A stretch of 64,000 nucleotides of DNA from Nonlabens antarcticus (GCF_015356755.1 NZ_JADFCO010000066.1:620001-684000), one strand, 5' to 3'. Counted from the stretch's first letter, positions 45,906 through 54,902 are shown. The notes: generated from the letters alone by a model not told the origin. Numbers and translations are program-made.

Positions 45906-47056
45906 GAACTAACGACGCTCCCGAATTTTTCTTTATGTTCAATAGTCATTTCATCCATTCCATAAATGATATGTTGATAACCTGATTCAACGGTTTTCTT
46001 AAGACAATCTGAATTATTAAAGAAATTGCATCCACCCATTTCTTCATGCCCAAAATTTAACCAATGTTGTTTGTACCAACCAAGATCTGTGTTTTCCTCT
46101 TTCCAAGAAAATGCACGAATAGATTCATTTATATCCTTACTGACTTTATCTCCAGAATGTACAATATATACTTTTAAGTTGTCTCTAGCCGCCGGAGGAA
46201 AAGTCACATCCATATCAACTTTCCAACAATATTTATTATTATCAATAGGATTTCTCAGTATGTCTTTTTTGCTATTAATTGGCAGGTATTGTTCAATTTT
46301 TCTTTTAATAATTACATTTGGCAAATGGAATAACATATTCGGAAGTTTCGCCAATATAGGATTTGCAGCTACTGGATCATAACCTTGCACAATTAATGGC
46401 GTTTTTGAATAGATAGAACTATGTCTCAGACGACTACCAAGTCGAAAAGCAAGTGCACCACCTCTACTTTGTCCTGATAATACTATTAACTCTACATTTG
46501 ATGGAATAAACTTGGAAGTTAAAAAATTGAAGAAGGCAGTCTCTCTTCGTTTTGTTTCATTTTCAGACCTAAAATAACCTAGTCTTGCATCAAAAGCCAA
46601 TACAAATAGAGTAGATTCTTTTGGGAATTGTCCAGAATTGATAAGTTTAGAAGCGAGTGATAATGAGTTTAATGTTCTTTTAGCCTCTAAGTTGTTAGTT
46701 GATCTAACACCTTGTTTATAGTTGTTTGGTTGTCCTGTAAGTACATTTGTGTAACCATCTCCATAATTTCCTGTAGTAATACCATCACTACTTGTTGGAT
46801 CATCACTCTGTTGACCTGCAGCTATAAAAACAACTCTTTTAACTTGGTCTCTAGGCGGTTCACTAACTATTGATATATAAGTGTCTTGTCTACCAGTTAA
46901 ACTAACTCCAGCTTCTACCCAATGATTTAGTTTAGAATGATTGGATCCTGATTTGTTTGTTACTCTCATTACAGTAACTTGCTCTTGAGCAAAACAGTAT
47001 TGACTAAAAATCAAAAAAATTATAGTAAACATTAATAAAATTCGTTTTGCTTTCAT
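44888..47056 (-). CDS. Secreted lipase-like protein with six FG-GAP/VCBS-type repeats
   Basis: A 722-residue protein with a signal peptide ending YCFAQ. Residues about 70-370 look like an alpha/beta hydrolase: strand RVVFIAAG, a nucleophile-elbow-like LSGQSRGG (Ser197), a possible acid in GYDPVAAN, and His in the HWLNFGHEEMGG region. From about residue 385 to the end there are six tandem 57-residue repeats, each with GHYIVGV-[SA]-DV-[TN]-GD-x-x-x-DL-[IV]-SVHS, the calcium-binding-like loop of FG-GAP/VCBS propeller repeats. No Por sorting domain is visible. The likely role is an exported hydrolase with a binding propeller. The hydrolase call is inference from motif layout. Confidence 0.72.
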   Translation of the reverse strand: MKAKRILLMFTIIFLIFSQYCFAQEQVTVMRVTNKSGSNHSKLNHWVEAGVSLTGRQDTYISIVSEPPRDQVKRVVFIAAGQQSDDPTSSDGITTGNYGDGYTNVLTGQPNNYKQGVRSTNNLEAKRTLNSLSLASKLINSGQFPKESTLFVLAFDARLGYFRSENETKRRETAFFNFLTSKFIPSNVELIVLSGQSRGGALAFRLGSRLRHSSIYSKTPLIVQGYDPVAANPILAKLPNMLFHLPNVIIKRKIEQYLPINSKKDILRNPIDNNKYCWKVDMDVTFPPAARDNLKVYIVHSGDKVSKDINESIRAFSWKEENTDLGWYKQHWLNFGHEEMGGCNFFNNSDCLKKTVESGYQHIIYGMDEMTIEHKEKFGSVVSSFNGTLDNANVDGIGHYIVGVSDVTGDRKSDLISVHSNGSTYVWKGDASSKFSNSAESFNKTLDIANADGTGHYIVGVADVTGDRKADLVSVHSNGRAYVWKGDSNGKFSNTTESFDGTLDNANVDGTGHYIVGVADVTGDGKADLVSVHSNGRAYVWKGDSNGKFSGVVDSFNGTLDSANVDGTGHYIVGVADVNGDGKADLVSVHSNGRAYVWKGDSNGKFSGAIDSFNGTLDSANVDGTGHYIVGVADVNGDGNADLISVHSNGNAYVFKGDSNGNFSNTTASFDGTLDTANVDKTGHYIVGVADVNGDGKADLISVHSDGNAYVWKAGVSKKLNE

Positions 47057-47576
47057 AATTCTTTATTTATTTTAATGGGTTTTACATCCTAAATATTAGT
47101 TTTCCTGCTTTTTTTATCAAAAATAGGATTTATTTATAATTGTAATATCTGTCATTTGATCAATGGTATAGTTCATTCGATAATCGGTTCTCCACAATGA
47201 ATGGCAACGTCAAAAGTATAATGCGTTTAAGGCGTTCCCTCTCATTTGGCTGTTACTTATAATTGGTTTAGATTGATGAAGATATACAATTGAAATGAAT
47301 AAAGGCCTCGCTAGTAGCAACTTGCTTCGGACGAGATTTTGCGAGCGGAAGGCACAACCTGATGCATTTAATTAGTGATTCTTGCCAGTTGATACTATAC
47401 GCGAATAGTATGCGATTAAATTATAAGGGTCGAGTTTACAATAATTTTAGGCTACCATGTCGTGTTCCGTATAATAGAATAAATTTTCTAACACTTGAGC
47501 GGTTTAAATGAATGTTAAACAAAGACACAGTTTACCAAAACACCTTACCTTAAAAAGGTCTATTTAAATACTGATC
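47057..47576. other. Intergenic region with a GC-richer unexplained segment
   Basis: 520 bases. Between about 47300 and 47370 the base composition is clearly more GC-rich than the surrounding intergenic DNA. A 26-codon frame at 47295-47375 lies there without recognisable similarity, and a small dyad ACTAT/ATAGT follows. It may be the relic of a mobile or repeated element. Confidence 0.4.
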
Positions 47577-48245
47577 ATGGAACAGAAAGTAAAAATTAAA
47601 GAGGTGGTTTCAATCACCCACGATGTCAAACAGTTCAAAACAGAAAAACCCGCCGGTTATAACTACACACCAGGTCATGCGACAGAGGTTTCTATAAATA
47701 AAGAAGGTTGGCAAGACAAAAAAAGACCTTTTACATTTACAAGTCTTCACGACGCAGATCATCTGGAATTTGTTATTAAAATATATCCAGATCACGATGG
47801 TGTCACAGAGCAGATGGATGCGTTAGAACCTGGTGACGAATTGATACTAAGGGATACCTGGGGAGCCATTGAATATAATGGTCCCGGTTATATCATTGCC
47901 GGCGGTGCTGGAATAACACCTTATATTGCCATGCTGCGCGATTTGAAAAGAAAGGACAAGCTTGAGGGAATGAAACTGCTATTTTCTAATAAGACAGAGA
48001 AGGATATTATTTTAAAAGCAGAATTGGATGCCCTTTTAGGAGAACATGCCACCTATGTGATCACAGATCAAAAAGATACCTCTCATAAAAAGGGTCACAT
48101 AGATCAGGAATTTTTGAAAAAGGAAATTAATGATTTCGATCAAAAGTTCTATGTCTGCGGCCCGCCTAAAATGACTAAGGAAATAGCGGCGATCCTAGAA
48201 AATCTAGGAGCTGATCCTAACCAGGTGACACTGGACGATCAGTAA
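47577..48245 (+). CDS. Ferredoxin-reductase-like flavoprotein
   Basis: A 222-residue protein with the FNR fold: an FAD-binding barrel (about 1-100) with KRPFTFTSL in the RxYS position, and an NAD(P)-binding domain (about 101-222) with GGAGITPYIAMLRDL and CGPPKM. It lacks a ferredoxin domain, so it would accept or donate electrons with a separate carrier. Similar proteins in Bacteroidota are annotated as flavodoxin reductases. Monocistronic; its partner is unknown. Confidence 0.9.
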   Translation: MEQKVKIKEVVSITHDVKQFKTEKPAGYNYTPGHATEVSINKEGWQDKKRPFTFTSLHDADHLEFVIKIYPDHDGVTEQMDALEPGDELILRDTWGAIEYNGPGYIIAGGAGITPYIAMLRDLKRKDKLEGMKLLFSNKTEKDIILKAELDALLGEHATYVITDQKDTSHKKGHIDQEFLKKEINDFDQKFYVCGPPKMTKEIAAILENLGADPNQVTLDDQ

Positions 48246-48340
48246 GCTAATAAAGATGTGCTACGTTGCTATACAAGAGACTTTAATGAAGCAAAATCCA
48301 GCAATAAAAGCCTGTTAAATTGTCAGCAACATTGATTTAA

Positions 48341-48362
48341 TTCCGCTTTCGCGAAAGCGGAA
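48341..48362. repeat. Dispersed palindrome, intergenic, 22-bp dyad
   Basis: The core is extended by complementary TTC and GAA flanks (TTCCG..CGGAA). It lies between the reductase stop and the shared terminator. Confidence 0.92.
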
Positions 48363-48375
48363 AATTTCCCACAAA

Positions 48376-48404
48376 AAAAGCCCAATCCTTGAGATTGGGC
48401 TTTT
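48376..48404. terminator. Bidirectional terminator between the reductase gene and fumC
   Basis: A 12-bp stem AAAAGCCCAATC / GATTGGGCTTTT around CTTGA, with A and T runs outside. Confidence 0.9.
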
Positions 48405-48424
48405 GTATTTATGATAAACTATTC

Positions 48425-49819
48425 CTATCTTTTTCCCACCATTTCTTCTGGTTTCACCCATTCATCAAATTCCGCTGCTGTGACATAGCCTAAAGCCAGT
48501 GCAGATTCCTTAAGGGTCGTTCCTTCCTCATGGGCTTTATTTGCAATTTCGGCCGCTTTATAATAGCCTATTTTAGTGTTTAGAGCCGTTACTAGCATGA
48601 GAGAATTATTCAATAAATCTTTTATACGAGCATGGTTAGGCTCGATACCAGCAGCACAATGTTCTTCAAAACTTCTACAGGCATCGCCTATGAGCTGGGC
48701 ACTTTGCAAGACCGCAGCTGCCATAACTGGTTTGAATACATTAAGCTCGTACTGTCCCTGCATGCCACCCACACTTACCGTCACGTCGTTCCCCATAACC
48801 TGAGCACTCACCATAGTTAAGGCCTCACATTGTGTAGGATTTACCTTTCCAGGCATAATGGAGCTTCCAGGTTCATTTGCAGGGATCATAATCTCGCCTA
48901 TACCACTGCGAGGACCGCTGGCTAGCATTCTTATATCGTTAGCAATCTTATTGAGCGATACCGCAACTTGTTTCAATGCACCATGTGTTCCCACAAGAGC
49001 ATCGTGAGCGGCAAGCGCTTCAAATTTATTAGGAGCTGTTTTAAAAGGAAGCTCCGTAAATTCTGAAATAAATTCTGCCACCTTCACATCATAACCATCA
49101 GGCGTATTCAGTCCAGTTCCCACCGCAGTTCCTCCCAGAGCTAATTCACTTAAATGATCCAGAGTGTTCTCCAGCGCTATGATACCGTGATCTAATTGTG
49201 ACACATATCCTGAAAATTCCTGTCCTAATGTGAGCGGCGTTGCATCCATAAGGTGCGTGCGTCCTATTTTTACAACATCTTCAAACGCGATGCTTTTTTT
49301 ATGTAGCGTGTTGCGCAATTGTATGATTCCAGGAATGGTGTTTTCCACCACTTTTTTATAACAAGCAATATGCATTCCCGTGGGAAAAGTATCGTTACTA
49401 CTTTGTGATTTATTCACATCATCATTGGGCTGGATGGTTTTTTCTCCCTCACCTATTTTATGACCTGCAATCTGGTGCGCGCGGTTAGCAATCACTTCAT
49501 TGACATTCATATTAGACTGGGTTCCAGAACCCGTTTGCCAGATCACCAGCGGGAATTGATCATCATGTTTTCCCTCTAAGATTTCCTCACAAACCTGAGC
49601 AATAAGGTCGCGTTTTTCAGTAGTTAATACGCCTAAATGTTCATTAGTATAAGCTGCCGCTTTTTTCAAATAGGCAAAACCATAGACGATTTCAAGAGGC
49701 ATGCTTCCCGCAGGTCCTATTTTAAAATTATCCCGAGAACGCTGTGTTTGAGCGCCCCATAATTTATCTGCAGGTACCTCAACCGGTCCCATTGTATCTT
49801 TATCTATGCGATATTCCAT
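48425..49819 (-). CDS. fumC: Class II fumarate hydratase
   Basis: A 464-residue enzyme of the TCA cycle, interconverting fumarate and malate; iron-independent, homotetrameric in the family. The signature [17 protein letters not shown] is intact, and [13 protein letters not shown] and [16 protein letters not shown] match the active-site regions. The start at 49819 ([11 protein letters not shown]) is chosen because a perfect -7 box lies 17 bases upstream of it, inside the longer open frame. Monocistronic. Confidence 0.96.
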   Translation of the reverse strand: MEYRIDKDTMGPVEVPADKLWGAQTQRSRDNFKIGPAGSMPLEIVYGFAYLKKAAAYTNEHLGVLTTEKRDLIAQVCEEILEGKHDDQFPLVIWQTGSGTQSNMNVNEVIANRAHQIAGHKIGEGEKTIQPNDDVNKSQSSNDTFPTGMHIACYKKVVENTIPGIIQLRNTLHKKSIAFEDVVKIGRTHLMDATPLTLGQEFSGYVSQLDHGIIALENTLDHLSELALGGTAVGTGLNTPDGYDVKVAEFISEFTELPFKTAPNKFEALAAHDALVGTHGALKQVAVSLNKIANDIRMLASGPRSGIGEIMIPANEPGSSIMPGKVNPTQCEALTMVSAQVMGNDVTVSVGGMQGQYELNVFKPVMAAAVLQSAQLIGDACRSFEEHCAAGIEPNHARIKDLLNNSLMLVTALNTKIGYYKAAEIANKAHEEGTTLKESALALGYVTAAEFDEWVKPEEMVGKR

Positions 49820-49835
49820 TTGATTTGATTTTACA

Positions 49836-49843
49836 CAAATATA
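49836..49843 (-). promoter_or_regulatory. -7 promoter box TATATTTG of fumC
   Basis: Exact TAnnTTTG on the minus strand, 16 bases before the chosen fumC start codon; it excludes the upstream in-frame start. Confidence 0.7.
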
Positions 49844-50102
49844 GCCGTCCACCCATTCTTTTAACAGCCTCACGGTTATAAATTACTCTTAATACGACAT
49901 TAGATACTGCGCAATAGCGATGTGATTCCTACTATTCAAAACTGGGTATGCGTACTAGTTTATATAAAAGAGAGTTCCATAAAATTTTTAAAATAGGAGA
50001 GAGGACACCCTATTAAATAATATAATGGTCGCTATTCACAATTACACATCTTATTTTGTTGATAAAGTTGGCGCAGGTTTTTCTTTTTATCTGCAAAGCC
50101 CT
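49844..50102. other. Divergent intergenic region
   Basis: About 260 AT-rich bases between the fumC promoter and the small membrane protein promoter; nothing else seen. Confidence 0.5.
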
Positions 50103-50110
50103 TATCTTTG
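50103..50110 (+). promoter_or_regulatory. -7 promoter box TATCTTTG
   Basis: Exact TAnnTTTG, 19 bases before the ATG of the 61-residue membrane protein; supports that short gene as real. Confidence 0.65.
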
Positions 50111-50129
50111 CAATCAATAACACATTATT

Positions 50130-50315
50130 ATGTTTGAATTTGATCAATATTTAGGCTTTTTGGCATTTGCGGGAATTCTTGTTATAGGTTTTTGGCTTAT
50201 GATTTTCTTGACAGCTTTTGCGATTCCTTATTGGATTACAGGAACATTGCTGGAAAAACGTAAAATGAAGAAGGAAGCTAAGAAGTTAGAACAGGATAAA
50301 GAACTGCGAGCTTAA
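50130..50315 (+). CDS. Small membrane protein, unknown function
   Basis: A 61-residue protein with one long or two closely spaced hydrophobic helices (about residues 8-40) and a highly charged C-terminal tail (EKRKMKKEAKKLEQDKELRA). No domain recognised. The perfect promoter box and clean start make a real gene likely. Single gene. Confidence 0.65.
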   Translation: MFEFDQYLGFLAFAGILVIGFWLMIFLTAFAIPYWITGTLLEKRKMKKEAKKLEQDKELRA

Positions 50316-50827
50316 ACCTATTTTAATTATATTTTAAAGCATGCCATTTAGGATTTCCTAAGTGGCATTTTTTATGCAGTTTATTTTGAACTTTAATAAT
50401 CATAGTTCCAATCCGTTAATTTAAAAGATAAGTTCTACTTACAGAATTAGTCGTCTGACTGTTAATGTGCTAAGTTCGTTCCCGCAAAATGAACGGTATG
50501 ATGATTATTATGTCTAGTCCGCTTTCGCGAAATGAACTTTTCCACGGGATTCAAGATAAAAGAGATCCCGAAACTCTTATCAAAATATTGCAAGAAGGAA
50601 TTCCGTTTTCTTAAGAAAGATTCCAAATATCTGATACGCAATACAAAAAAAATCGAATTCACATTCTTTCCAAAATCCCAAAAACCTGTTTCGAGCGAAA
50701 GTCGAGAAAAGGTAAGTTCCAAACTCGATATAATCTTTAATTTTTCGCCTTTGGGGAAATGCCAGCAGGCAAAGAGTTTTCTGTCGTTTCTAGAACCTCC
50801 TAAAAAGTATCACGCTAGAGCGTCAAA
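50316..50827. other. Intergenic region with a degenerate palindrome
   Basis: 512 bases. Overlapping open frames on both strands do not look like proteins. A 41-codon frame at 50489-50614 ending KILQEGIPFS has a protein-like C-terminus and could be a gene remnant, but this is not supported further. Confidence 0.4.
50520..50532. repeat. Dispersed palindrome, right arm degraded
   Basis: CGCTTTCGCGAAA followed by TGAAC. Confidence 0.65.
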
Positions 50828-51151
50828 TCAACCGCCTACACGTTTTACCTTAAACCCCTTTTCTTTTAAAATTTCCATAATCCGCTGGCGGTAATCGCCT
50901 TGGATGATGATTTGGTCATTTTTGAAACTTCCTCCTACACCTAGAGTCGTTTTGATATCTTTAGCAAGAATTTTGAAATCTTCGGTAGCGCCAGTATAGC
51001 CTGCGATAATTGTATTCACTTTTCCTTTGCGTTTTTCAAACCTACATTCTAGCGGGTCGTCTTGCAACCAGATGTCACTTTTCTCTTCGGGAGTTTCTTC
51101 CGGAACCTCGTGCTCTGGAAATAAATTTTTGAGTTGATCACTTAATTCCAT
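50828..51151 (-). CDS. SUI1/eIF1-like translation factor (YciH type)
   Basis: A 107-residue protein. An acidic N-terminal extension (about 1-45) precedes the SUI1 domain with RKGKVNTIIAGYTG, a TTLGVGGSFKN loop and the GDYRQRIMEIL segment. Bacterial YciH binds the small ribosomal subunit and can affect start-site selection in vitro; its physiological role is unclear. It follows the MscS-like gene by nine bases, so the two are probably one transcript with the lipoprotein gene upstream. Confidence 0.9.
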   Translation of the reverse strand: MELSDQLKNLFPEHEVPEETPEEKSDIWLQDDPLECRFEKRKGKVNTIIAGYTGATEDFKILAKDIKTTLGVGGSFKNDQIIIQGDYRQRIMEILKEKGFKVKRVGG

Positions 51152-51160
51152 AATAAAGTT

Positions 51161-51736
51161 TTATCGAGCAGTGGGATCTGCTTCTTGATGTTTTCCGGGT
51201 TCATCTTGTTTGTAGATATCAAATATGGACTCTGTGCGGTCATATAAGATACTTACTCCCTTTTGCATCAATAAGTTGTTAGGATAGGTGACAAGTTCGC
51301 CGTCTGCAGTTCTTAATATGGTATAAAACCCTTTAATATCTTCAATTACTCCTGTTAGTGGCAAATCCTTATCGTGGATTCTAATACGGTCGCCTATCTT
51401 ATAGGGAAATGAAAAGTAGAGAATGAAACTAGCAGTCACATTACTCAGGATACTCCAGTTTGCAAACAAGGCAACACCTACCACTGCAAATGTGGACCCT
51501 AAAACTACCAAAAATCCATCGCGCTCGACAATCCACACTAAAGCGATACTGATTAACGCCATTGTCCATATAATGTAACCTATGTATCTTTTTAAATATT
51601 GCTTGCGCAATTTAGAACGTTCAACTTGTTTACTCAACTTCAAGGCACTCCAGGAAACTATTTTATGCATCAAAAAACCCAACAGCAATAATACTCCTGT
51701 TAATATAACCTCACGCTGTAAGAAAAAATTTGTCAT
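51161..51736 (-). CDS. Small MscS-family mechanosensitive channel
   Basis: A 191-residue protein: membrane helices at about 9-26, 52-72 and 77-98, followed by the MscS beta domain (FPYKIGDRIRIHDKDLPLTGVIEDI and YPNNLLMQKGVSIL). It lacks most of the C-terminal alpha/beta domain of E. coli MscS. It should release osmolytes on membrane tension. Its start overlaps the stop of the upstream lipoprotein gene by four bases, a translational-coupling arrangement. Confidence 0.9.
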   Translation of the reverse strand: MTNFFLQREVILTGVLLLLGFLMHKIVSWSALKLSKQVERSKLRKQYLKRYIGYIIWTMALISIALVWIVERDGFLVVLGSTFAVVGVALFANWSILSNVTASFILYFSFPYKIGDRIRIHDKDLPLTGVIEDIKGFYTILRTADGELVTYPNNLLMQKGVSILYDRTESIFDIYKQDEPGKHQEADPTAR

Positions 51737-52650
51737 AAGTCTAAACTATCTCTTAGGACACTATATTTATTGCTGTTCTGTTGCCAGTAAGCCGTTTTTA
51801 AAGTTTTTCTGAGTACCGCTGTGGTGGTGGACATTCCCTCTAAACTAGGAAATTCCTCTTTCCAAGAAATGATTTCATATGGAAATTTTTTACCAACGAC
51901 ATAAGTAACTTTTCTACCTCCCTTAAAATCGACCCGATAGCTAAAGGTAGAATCGGTGGTGGCCAGGTTTGCAGTAGCTGCTTGTGCGTTTAACTTTTTA
52001 TGGGTAAGCCGTAAATATTCTGTAGATGGAATAATATTCATTTTCCCGGTAGGCATTTGCTCTGGACCCAACCGCAATTGCAGCGGAATTTCGTTTTCCA
52101 GAATTGCTGCTTCCACTTTTAAGTTTTGATTTCCTTCTCCTTGAAAGTAACTATTCAAGACACCTTCAAAATTATCACCGGTTTTATCAAGTTGCATGTA
52201 GGTGTGGCCACACCATTCTTGTATTGAGGTGGCTACTTTTACAGCATTATCTTGAGAAGATAAAGGCAGAAAAGTACTACTCATAATTTTATAAGGATAA
52301 ATGCCGGTGTAAAAATCTCGGGTTGCATTCAATTTCAACATGGACCTATTGCTGTCCTCGTTTTGATCTGTTTTGATATTTTCGTTAACACTAAATGGTT
52401 CAGTTACAAATATCATTACAGCAGTTCCTTCTCTGATCTCTCCATACCGCTCCATCTTTAGATCATAACTGGAAATTTCTGCAACGCCAGAATACCAATA
52501 ATCCTTGAACTCGTTTGATAAGTTTCTCGATGCAGATCTAGTCGAATCTGGATTGGAACGGTTTTCAATCTCACGCAAACTAGAATCTTGATCCTTATTG
52601 CAAGAAACAATGCATGCCGCTAGAAGTAGAATTGTAATTAGGGATCGCAT
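51733..52650 (-). CDS. Conserved flavobacterial lipoprotein
   Basis: A 305-residue lipoprotein (signal MRSLITILLLAACIVSC, lipidated Cys17). The mature part is beta-rich with conserved YWYSGVAEISSYDLKMERYGE and IQEWCGHTYMQL segments. I recall similar proteins labelled 'septum formation inhibitor Maf', but none of the Maf motifs is present and that label should not be used. First gene of a probable operon with MscS-like and SUI1 genes; a perfect promoter box lies 15 bases upstream. Function unknown. Confidence 0.82.
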   Translation of the reverse strand: MRSLITILLLAACIVSCNKDQDSSLREIENRSNPDSTRSASRNLSNEFKDYWYSGVAEISSYDLKMERYGEIREGTAVMIFVTEPFSVNENIKTDQNEDSNRSMLKLNATRDFYTGIYPYKIMSSTFLPLSSQDNAVKVATSIQEWCGHTYMQLDKTGDNFEGVLNSYFQGEGNQNLKVEAAILENEIPLQLRLGPEQMPTGKMNIIPSTEYLRLTHKKLNAQAATANLATTDSTFSYRVDFKGGRKVTYVVGKKFPYEIISWKEEFPSLEGMSTTTAVLRKTLKTAYWQQNSNKYSVLRDSLDL

Positions 52651-52665
52651 TATTTATATTTTTAA

Positions 52666-52673
52666 CAAAGATA
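52666..52673 (-). promoter_or_regulatory. -7 promoter box TATCTTTG
   Basis: Exact TAnnTTTG on the minus strand, 15 bases before the start codon of the lipoprotein gene. Confidence 0.65.
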
Positions 52674-52763
52674 ATCATTGCCTCATACCTAGACTCTAAG
52701 TCTTTTTTCATTCTCAAGCTTCTTTATATCAATTTAACTATTTGCTGTTAAACATCGTTAATC

Positions 52764-52797
52764 TTTGAAAGTTACAGGGAGCATAAAGTTAATTTTG
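52764..52797 (+). promoter_or_regulatory. Promoter with -33 TTTG and -7 TAATTTTG
   Basis: TTTG at 52764-52767 and TAATTTTG at 52790-52797 are separated by 22 bases, close to the Bacteroidota -33/-7 arrangement. The lipocalin-like gene starts 20 bases later. Confidence 0.65.
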
Positions 52798-52817
52798 GCC
52801 TTCAATCAATAATAACT

Positions 52818-53300
52818 ATGAAAAAATTTATTCTATTAGGATTTGTGGCTACTATGCTTCTTGCAAGTTGTGGAGGTACTCAAAATATCCAGAAACAGAC
52901 CGAAAGAACCGTACGTGGTAATTGGGTTGTAGACAGCGTTACTTACAACGGTAATGGTGAGTTTGCATCAACATTACTTCAGGACGTGTCCGCTAAATGT
53001 TTTGAAGGAAGCCAGTGGTACTTTGTAGCAAATAACAATCGTGGAAGCTATTCTATTGAGTCTATAGGCTGTGATACTGGAACTAGAAACTTTGTATGGG
53101 TAATACCCGGATCAAAAGACATCATTGAAGGTGACCTTTTATTGAAGCCTACTGGTGATAACTATAAAAGTGATTCTGATGCTGGCTTTAGATTGAATGT
53201 TAATAACCTGACTGAAACTAGCATGACTTGGAGTCAGAGTGTTTTGGTGGAAGGTAGAACTGTAAAAGTTAATATGAACTTTAGAAAACTTGCCGAGTAA
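52818..53300 (+). CDS. Lipocalin-like lipoprotein
   Basis: A 160-residue lipoprotein (signal ending LLASC). The mature protein has the short lipocalin-like pattern common in Bacteroidota: an early VRGNWVVDSVTY, alternating strands and two Cys that may pair (in AKCFEGS and IGCDTG). Probably outer-membrane anchored. Ligand unknown. It lies 40 bases before the OmpA-like gene, likely in one transcript, with a common terminator after that gene. Confidence 0.8.
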   Translation: MKKFILLGFVATMLLASCGGTQNIQKQTERTVRGNWVVDSVTYNGNGEFASTLLQDVSAKCFEGSQWYFVANNNRGSYSIESIGCDTGTRNFVWVIPGSKDIIEGDLLLKPTGDNYKSDSDAGFRLNVNNLTETSMTWSQSVLVEGRTVKVNMNFRKLAE

Positions 53301-53340
53301 TCAACTCCTTAATTCAATTCAACTAACTAAAAATTAAAAT

Positions 53341-54027
53341 ATGAAAACTAAAATTTTAAGTATCGCAACAGCCTTGCTATTAATTGTAAGCTGTCAATCA
53401 TTACAAAACACAAATAAACAACAACGTGGTACCGCTATAGGTGCTGCAGGTGGAGCAATTCTAGGAGCCATCGTTGGAAATAATGTAGGTGGTGGTGACA
53501 ATCAAACGGAAGGTGCTATTCTAGGCGCTGTAGTAGGTGGTGTTGCTGGTAACGTGATAGGTCGTAAAATGGATAAGCAGGCTCAAGAAATTTCTCAAGA
53601 AATTCCTGGGGCAGAGGTAGAACGTGTGGGCGAAGGAATCGTAGTAACATTTGATGAAGGAAGTGGTGTAAAATTTGCTACAAATCAAGCTTCATTAAAC
53701 GCATCTTCTCAAGCTACCTTGAATAAGTTAATCAACGTAATGAACAATTATGATGGTACAGAGATTCTTGTTTCTGGTCATACAGATAGCGCTGGTGATG
53801 CAGCATATAACTTAGAGCTTTCTAAGAAAAGAGCATTTGCTGTAAGAGATTACTTATCGGCTAAAGGTGTTGCGATGAATCGTATGGCTGTAACTTATGC
53901 AGGAGAAACTTCTCCTATTGCTACGAATGATACAGCAGCAGGTAAAGCAAAAAACCGTCGTGTTGAAATAGGTATTGTTGCCGGTGAAGAAATGAGACGT
54001 GATGCAGAACAAGAAGTGAAAGGATAA
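53341..54027 (+). CDS. OmpA-family lipoprotein with glycine zipper
   Basis: A 228-residue protein: lipoprotein signal (LLLIVSC), glycine-zipper segment (about 30-78, GTAIGAAGGAILGAIVG and GAVVGGVAGNVIG), then an OmpA C-terminal domain (about 105-215) with ILVSGHTDSAGDAAYNLELS and NRRVEI, the peptidoglycan-binding motifs. It should anchor the outer membrane to the wall, like YiaD. It lies just after a lipocalin-like lipoprotein gene and ends in a strong terminator. Confidence 0.92.
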   Translation: MKTKILSIATALLLIVSCQSLQNTNKQQRGTAIGAAGGAILGAIVGNNVGGGDNQTEGAILGAVVGGVAGNVIGRKMDKQAQEISQEIPGAEVERVGEGIVVTFDEGSGVKFATNQASLNASSQATLNKLINVMNNYDGTEILVSGHTDSAGDAAYNLELSKKRAFAVRDYLSAKGVAMNRMAVTYAGETSPIATNDTAAGKAKNRRVEIGIVAGEEMRRDAEQEVKG

Positions 54028-54046
54028 TCTAACTTCTTTAAATTAT

Positions 54047-54079
54047 AGCCGCTATGGATCTACCATAGCGGCTTTTTTT
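54047..54079 (+). terminator. Terminator of the lipocalin-OmpA operon
   Basis: An 11-bp stem AGCCGCTATGG / CCATAGCGGCT with loop ATCTA, followed by a run of seven T. Confidence 0.93.
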
Positions 54080-54148
54080 GTGAGTTTATTTACACTGTGT
54101 TCTGGCTTTACAAACTACTTTAGTGATCCATCAACTAAAACACTTTAA

Positions 54149-54541
54149 ATGGAATACAATTTTTTAAACATCCTTGAAATAATTATAAAGCTCGTCGTGG
54201 GTTTAAGCATCCTGAACGTATGGATACTTAATCGTGATAATGCCTCGCCCTGGCGCGCTGGAAACGCCACAACCATGCGTGAGGAATTTGCGGTTTATGG
54301 TCTTTCAAAAAGTATGATGGTCATAGTGGGAACCCTTAAATGTGTATTTGCCGTTTTACTTATAATATCGATATTTTATCCCAGCAACTTTTTCCCGAGT
54401 ATTGAATGGATAGGAGCAGCAGGAATTGCATTAATGATGGCAGTAGCCATATCAATGCACTTTAAAGTCAAAGATCCCCTTAAAAAATCAATACCAGCAG
54501 CGACCTTTTTAATACTTTCCTTAATTGTTATCTTGATTTAG
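54149..54541 (+). CDS. DoxX-like small membrane protein
   Basis: A 130-residue protein with four hydrophobic helices. The first loop holds MREEFAVYGLSKSMMVIVGTLKC, which aligns with TEFTRFGLTKLQRQLTGVLQL of the convergent neighbour, so the two are divergent paralogues. Function unknown. Its stop codon overlaps that of the neighbour. The start at 54149 is the only good ATG. Confidence 0.72.
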   Translation: MEYNFLNILEIIIKLVVGLSILNVWILNRDNASPWRAGNATTMREEFAVYGLSKSMMVIVGTLKCVFAVLLIISIFYPSNFFPSIEWIGAAGIALMMAVAISMHFKVKDPLKKSIPAATFLILSLIVILI

Positions 54542-54885
54542 ACCATTAGCCATAGTTTAAATGCTATAATAGCATTCAAAACCATAAAAATAAATGCGGG
54601 TGAGGATTCATAAACAGAATCTTTGACCCGCATTCTTACTATAAAGCCCATAAGCATTAATAGCGATAAACCAGTTGCTGAAATAGCCGCGAGTATAAAA
54701 GAAAACTTAAAGAGCAATAAGCCCACAGCGCCCACTAATTGTAGTACACCCGTCAATTGTCGTTGTAGTTTGGTAAGGCCAAATCTTGTGAACTCAGTAC
54801 GCATGTGAGGTGTAAATAAACAGGTGGTTCCAAAGAAAAGGAATGCAATACTGCTTAGATAAATTAAAATATATAAGGTGTTCAT
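54538..54885 (-). CDS. DoxX-like small membrane protein, convergent paralogue
   Basis: A 115-residue protein with four hydrophobic helices and the DoxX-like second-helix pattern LTGVLQLVGAVGLLLF. Paralogous to the gene at 54149-54541, with which it overlaps tail to tail by four bases (TTAG serves both stops). No terminator separates them. A palindrome copy lies 18 bases upstream of its start, where a promoter would be expected. Function unknown. Confidence 0.72.
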   Translation of the reverse strand: MNTLYILIYLSSIAFLFFGTTCLFTPHMRTEFTRFGLTKLQRQLTGVLQLVGAVGLLLFKFSFILAAISATGLSLLMLMGFIVRMRVKDSVYESSPAFIFMVLNAIIAFKLWLMV

Positions 54886-54902
54886 AAGAGCCAGTTGAAA
54901 TA

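Noticed and set aside
50489-50614. Possible small gene ending KILQEGIPFS, overlapping a degraded palindrome
   Set aside because: Short, no known family and no promoter box; could be a remnant but cannot be supported.
50532-50894. Open frame of 120 codons on the plus strand
   Set aside because: Runs antisense into the SUI1 gene; low-complexity Lys, Ser and Phe content and no recognisable domain.
51733-52650. Annotation as septum formation inhibitor Maf
   Set aside because: The protein is a lipoprotein lacking Maf nucleotide-pyrophosphatase motifs; the label looks like a propagated error.
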